NCBI RefSeq assembly: GCF_003480255.1
Contig: NZ_QUIN01000021.1
Span: forward strand, 1-46,101
From: Erysipelatoclostridium sp. AM42-17
Lineage (GTDB): Bacteria; Bacillota_I; Bacilli_A; Erysipelotrichales; Coprobacillaceae
Length of the DNA: 46,101 bases
Direction: 5' to 3'
Part shown: positions 44,452 to 46,101 of the stretch, in pieces
Position numbering within the stretch: position 1 is the first letter of the stretch
Layout: the number at the start of each line of letters is the position of its first letter
The notes under the pieces: generated by a model
What the model was told of the DNA's origin: nothing
Database searches by the model: none
The model's input: the letters and a program-made list of their open reading frames with translations, nothing else
Program-made: the position numbers and the translations under genes

Positions 44452-45288
44452 ATGAAGTTTATATTTTTTGATATTGATGGTACTTTAACAGGGAAAAGCA
44501 GACAAGTTACACCTAAAACAGTTGAAGCTATTAGACAGGCACGTGCTAATGGTAATAAAGTTTTTCTATGTACTGGACGTGCTCCAGTTTCCATTATGAA
44601 AAGTATTAGAAATATAGGATTTGATGGAGTTATTTCATCAGCTGGCAGTTTTATTGAAATAGATGGACAATATATTTGTGAAAATTTTATTAATCAATAT
44701 TTATTACAAGAAGTCATATTATTGTTTACGAATGCAAATGTTCTTTATACTTTAGAAACCAAAGATTGTTTGTATCAATCTCCTGGTGTTTTAGAATTCT
44801 TTAATAAAAGACACAAAAGAGATTCACAAAACAATCCTGAACTAGCACGTTTTTTAGAAGCTAGACAAAAAGAAGAAGTGAGAAAACCAGTAAGTCAATT
44901 TGATATAGGACATCATAAAGTAGCAAAGGTTGTCTTTATTGCTAAAGATAAGTATGCATTTTTAGATACAGTCCCTTATTTAAGTGAGTTTTTTAATGTT
45001 GTTACTTTTTCTCAATATAATGATGATTTTATTAATGGTGAAATTATTATAAAAAATAGAACTAAAGCAGATGCTTTGAAGGAAGTTGTTGAATATTATC
45101 ATGGTGATATGAAAGATACCATTGCTTTTGGTGATAGTATGAATGATTACCAAATGTTAGAAGCAGTCAATTATGGTGTTGTTTATGAAGGAGCATCAGA
45201 TAAGGTAAAAGCAGTAGCTAATGATACTTTTATCGATCCAGATCAAGATGGTATAGCACTTAGCCTAAAAAAACTAAATATAATATAG
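44452..45288 (+). CDS. Cof-type HAD-IIB phosphatase
   Basis: 278 residues. FFDIDGTL (D7, D9), FLCTGRAP, a cap domain, then KADALKEVVEYY and AFGDSMNDYQML. Same subfamily as the gene at 30939 but clearly divergent. Substrate unknown; sugar phosphates are typical. ATG 44452 after GAGGAGG. An RpiR-type regulator follows 15 nt later, suggesting a sugar-phosphate-related unit. Confidence 0.92.
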   Translation: MKFIFFDIDGTLTGKSRQVTPKTVEAIRQARANGNKVFLCTGRAPVSIMKSIRNIGFDGVISSAGSFIEIDGQYICENFINQYLLQEVILLFTNANVLYTLETKDCLYQSPGVLEFFNKRHKRDSQNNPELARFLEARQKEEVRKPVSQFDIGHHKVAKVVFIAKDKYAFLDTVPYLSEFFNVVTFSQYNDDFINGEIIIKNRTKADALKEVVEYYHGDMKDTIAFGDSMNDYQMLEAVNYGVVYEGASDKVKAVANDTFIDPDQDGIALSLKKLNII

Positions 45289-45303
45289 AAAGAGGGTATA
45301 AAT

Positions 45304-46050
45304 ATGGGAGATGTGCTTTTGGCAAGAATTTTAAAATATTTGAATGGAACATTATTTTTAGATGATGGATATCGTTTTTGTGTTTTCTTTATCAAAAATT
45401 ATGTTGGTTTTTATAAATTGACCTTATCACAAGTAAGTGAACAATCGGGAATAAGTGAAGAAGCCATTTTAGAGTTTTTAACACATCTAGGTTTTTATCG
45501 CTTTGATGATTTTCAAACAAGATTGTATCAAGATGTTATTTTAAGAATGGATCAAATTCGTGCTAGGATGATTGGTATTGATTTACAAGAATTGGTTGAT
45601 CGAGTTCATTTAGAGAATGATGGAATACTGGATATGATTAAAGGTATTTGTCATGATATTCATCAAAGTAAAAGAGTGATACTCGTTGGTGCTCTTTATC
45701 CAATGTCAATATCAGTTGAATTACAGACAGATTTAATTACTTTTGGAAAAGAAGTTATTCAATATCATTCTTACGATAATGAATTGACTTTTGAAGAGGG
45801 TGATTATGTCATTTTTATTTCAGCCACAGGAAGAGCGATGGAAAACTTTTTATACCAAAAACAACATCTTTCATTAGATAACCCTCAATCATTACTCATT
45901 ACTCAAAATCAAACTTATGAAAAAAGAATGATTACTAAAAAAACATTACGTGTACCTGGTAAATTTGATAGTATCAATTTTAATTATCAAATTATGACAA
46001 TCTTTGATTTGATACGTGTTATTTATTATCAAACTTATCAACAAATTTAG
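45304..46050 (+). CDS. MurR/RpiR-family transcriptional regulator (SIS domain)
   Basis: 248 residues. N-terminal helix-turn-helix (LSQVSEQSGISEEAILEFLTHLGF) and a C-terminal SIS sugar-isomerase-like domain (about 105-240: VILVGALYPMSISVELQTDL, YVIFISATGRAMEN). Such proteins sense phosphosugars. The N-terminal domain is less canonical than usual RpiR. It follows the HAD phosphatase by 15 nt. The TAG stop lies just before the repeats at the window end. Confidence 0.82.
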   Translation: MGDVLLARILKYLNGTLFLDDGYRFCVFFIKNYVGFYKLTLSQVSEQSGISEEAILEFLTHLGFYRFDDFQTRLYQDVILRMDQIRARMIGIDLQELVDRVHLENDGILDMIKGICHDIHQSKRVILVGALYPMSISVELQTDLITFGKEVIQYHSYDNELTFEEGDYVIFISATGRAMENFLYQKQHLSLDNPQSLLITQNQTYEKRMITKKTLRVPGKFDSINFNYQIMTIFDLIRVIYYQTYQQI

Positions 46051-46055
46051 GGTAA

Positions 46056-46092
46056 CCAAATAATTTAGGGGGAAAGCCAAATTATTTAGGGG
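46056..46092. repeat. Pair of 16-bp direct repeats at the window end
   Basis: CCAAATAATTTAGGGG (46056-46071) and CCAAATTATTTAGGGG (46077-46092) differ at one base and are 21 bp apart. A degenerate CAAATTTAGGG precedes them and covers the stop of the regulator gene. Repeated, helically phased ends of this kind are found at some insertion sequences (for example IS21-type), but no transposase is visible before the window ends. Confidence 0.6.
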
Positions 46093-46101
46093 ACAACTTT
46101 A

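Overview
The window is a stretch of a low-GC, spore-forming Firmicutes chromosome. Coding style (strongly A/T-ending codons, AGGAGG ribosome sites, TTG/GTG starts, short AT-rich spacers) and gene content (cotJABC, gpr, spoIIP, sigA, dimeric GlyQS, MEP-pathway ispG/ispH, acetyl-branch DAP synthesis, a c-di-GMP riboswitch) fit an Erysipelotrichia/Coprobacillaceae-type gut bacterium; the exact genus is an inference. No prophage, integrase, complete transposase or CRISPR array is visible.

Layout. 1-1431: a truncated tRNA-Pro and a decayed FAD-oxidoreductase/Rieske pseudogene. 1433-8451: an envelope-decoration island: a leftward operon (YfhO-like GT-C, GtrA-like flippase, GT2 polyprenyl-phosphate glycosyltransferase) diverging from a secreted PIG-L-type deacetylase followed by a response regulator and sensor kinase. 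8482-9465: leftward cotJA-cotJB-cotJC spore-coat operon (cotJA is only 44 codons). 9593-9748: tRNA-Glu and tRNA-Trp. 9854-15423: an ABC-F protein, then dapF-dapH-dapL-aminotransferase, an acetyl-diaminopimelate operon. 15497-22468: a C39-peptidase ABC exporter with no visible cargo, ybeY-era-recO, YgiQ radical SAM and an alpha/beta-hydrolase lacking its serine nucleophile. 22603-28433: glyQS-dnaG-sigA-trmK-nif3. 28463-33235: a c-di-GMP-I riboswitch and its large fibro-slime surface protein, a HAD phosphatase and a MATE transporter, which sit inside an otherwise Bacillus-like gene order. That order resumes with ispH-yqfQ, (LysR), cshB-nfo, ispG. 39183-43375: pepF, rpsT, then the sporulation genes gpr-spoIIP and a small membrane protein. 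43388-46050: fmt, a HAD phosphatase and an RpiR-type regulator. The window ends in a pair of 16-bp direct repeats that may be the edge of a mobile element.

How it works together. Most genes are core functions (translation, replication priming, RNA processing, isoprenoid and wall-precursor synthesis, sporulation). The accessory systems of interest are the glycosylation/deacetylation/two-component island, the riboswitch-controlled adhesin, and the orphan peptide exporter. Transcription units are compact: many intrinsic terminators begin inside the last codons of the gene they end, and neighbouring genes often overlap by 1-22 nt.
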